DNA of 64,000 nucleotides. Source: Leishmania martiniquensis. Lineage: Eukaryota > Euglenozoa > Kinetoplastea > Trypanosomatida > Trypanosomatidae. The stretch spans positions 343,501 to 407,500 of the forward strand of contig NC_090146.1 of NCBI RefSeq assembly GCF_017916325.1, written 5' to 3'. Numbering within the stretch: position 1 is the stretch's first letter; each line of letters opens with the position of its first letter. A program made the translations under genes and the position numbers. The notes beneath the pieces are model-generated. The model made no database searches. It had not been told where the DNA came from and saw only the letters and a list, made by a program, of their open reading frames with translations. Below are positions 63,388-64,000 of the stretch, piece by piece.

Positions 63388-63392
63388 GCATC

Positions 63393-64000
63393 ATGCGCGG
63401 CTGTGGCTTTGGACGTTACGGGTACGAGAAGCCGCAGCCGGGGCTTCAGTTTCACTCGTACGAGGATGCTATCTACCCGCCCCGCGCCTACCGTTATCAC
63501 ATCCAGCAAGCCGTGCCCTCGCCCGCGACCCCCCGATCGGCTGGAAGCGGCAGCAGCGGCGGTGGCGCTGGTGCGAGCTCCGCTTACAACGCAGAGGTGC
63601 AGGTGGAAACCACTATCGTCCTCCCGACCATCGATGCGGATGCCACGTGTGGCCCCTTCATCAAGGCGGCAAACGCCGGTGGCAGCTCGGCCATGTCAGC
63701 AGCGTCTTCATCGCTTAGCTATGTAAGGGGCTCAGCGTCTTCAGTGACGTCAAACAGCACAGAGGGCCGATTCGGCACAGGGGCCGGCGCCAGCACAGAC
63801 GCTGAGCGGCGCCCACCGCCTCGACTGCGGTATTTTCTCGAATGCTTTGTTCCCGATGAGGGCGCCTCTGATGCGCAGTCCTTGTGTGAAGTGTGGCGGC
63901 ACATGGAGCCGCTCAACCCTTTTCACTACCGCGAGTTGTGGTGCGGCGTCGACGGTACCGCGGCTGCCTCACCAATGGCCCCCGGGGCGGTATGGGTGAG
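63393..64000 (+). CDS. Partial hypothetical protein, cut by window edge
   Basis: An ATG at 63393 opens a frame that stays open to the end of the window (202 full codons). It begins MRGCGFGRYGYEKPQPGLQF. The visible protein has an N-terminal Gly/Tyr-rich region, a Gly/Ser linker at about 50-70, and then what looks like a folded part (LRYFLECFVPDEGASDAQSL, then PFHYRELWCGVDG). No family is recognised. The preceding spacer and splice site fit a real gene start. The stop codon lies beyond the window. Confidence 0.65.
   Translation, partial: MRGCGFGRYGYEKPQPGLQFHSYEDAIYPPRAYRYHIQQAVPSPATPRSAGSGSSGGGAGASSAYNAEVQVETTIVLPTIDADATCGPFIKAANAGGSSAMSAASSSLSYVRGSASSVTSNSTEGRFGTGAGASTDAERRPPPRLRYFLECFVPDEGASDAQSLCEVWRHMEPLNPFHYRELWCGVDGTAAASPMAPGAVWV

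Larger units (their letters stand above)
60919..63392. other. Intergenic region containing repeat copy 2
   Basis: About 2.5 kb. 60919-61266 is spacer, 61267-61699 is the second copy of the long repeat, and 61700-63392 is mixed then CT-rich spacer with T runs near 62506-62516 and 62683-62692. No protein gene or RNA gene is seen. Confidence 0.6.

Overview
The window looks like nuclear chromosomal DNA of a trypanosomatid, most likely Leishmania or a close relative. Long intronless genes lie head to tail, and all thirteen protein genes read on the + strand, as in a single polycistronic unit. The spacers are long, pyrimidine-rich on the coding strand, and full of (TG)n, (CA)n and (TA)n tracts. A polypyrimidine tract plus AG, the usual spliced-leader acceptor arrangement, precedes most start codons. 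Several proteins read as the kinetoplastid version of a general eukaryotic protein. I cannot name the species from sequence alone.

Layout. 0-24 kb: a large coiled-coil protein with a possible MATH-like fold (290-4525), an ABHD1/3-type alpha/beta hydrolase (7129-8568), a PDS5-like cohesin regulator (12173-17608) and a kinesin-8-like motor (19245-23705). 24-31 kb: a long stretch with no intact gene. It holds a decayed ingi/L1Tc-type reverse transcriptase relic (DIRE) near 26.2-26.95 kb and another unexplained block at 28.7-30.4 kb. 31-51 kb: a START-domain lipid-binding protein (31566-32546), an unrecognised 395-residue protein (33394-34581), a leucine-rich-repeat protein (36353-39409), the ribosome biogenesis factor RLP24 (40944-41516), an ATAD2/Yta7-type AAA protein with a bromodomain-like end (43473-48044) and a SHOCT plus PUB-like protein (48864-50636). 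52.5-53.0 kb: an RNA polymerase III cluster with tRNA-Met(CAT) on -, tRNA-Arg(ACG) on + and a divergent 5S rRNA-like gene. 53.9-61 kb: two genes in visibly more AT-rich DNA, a PDZ plus RS-tail protein (53920-55263) and a very long Ser/Arg-rich coiled-coil protein (56503-60918). 63.4 kb to the end: a gene cut by the window edge.

The most striking structural feature is a 433-bp direct repeat, apparently identical, at 35383-35815 and 61267-61699. The copies lie 25.9 kb apart and bracket six protein genes plus the pol III cluster. In Leishmania, direct repeats of this kind can recombine into extrachromosomal circular amplicons. The genes share no single pathway, as expected for a trypanosomatid unit, but three nuclear chromatin or chromosome functions recur (PDS5-like, kinesin-8-like, ATAD2-like).
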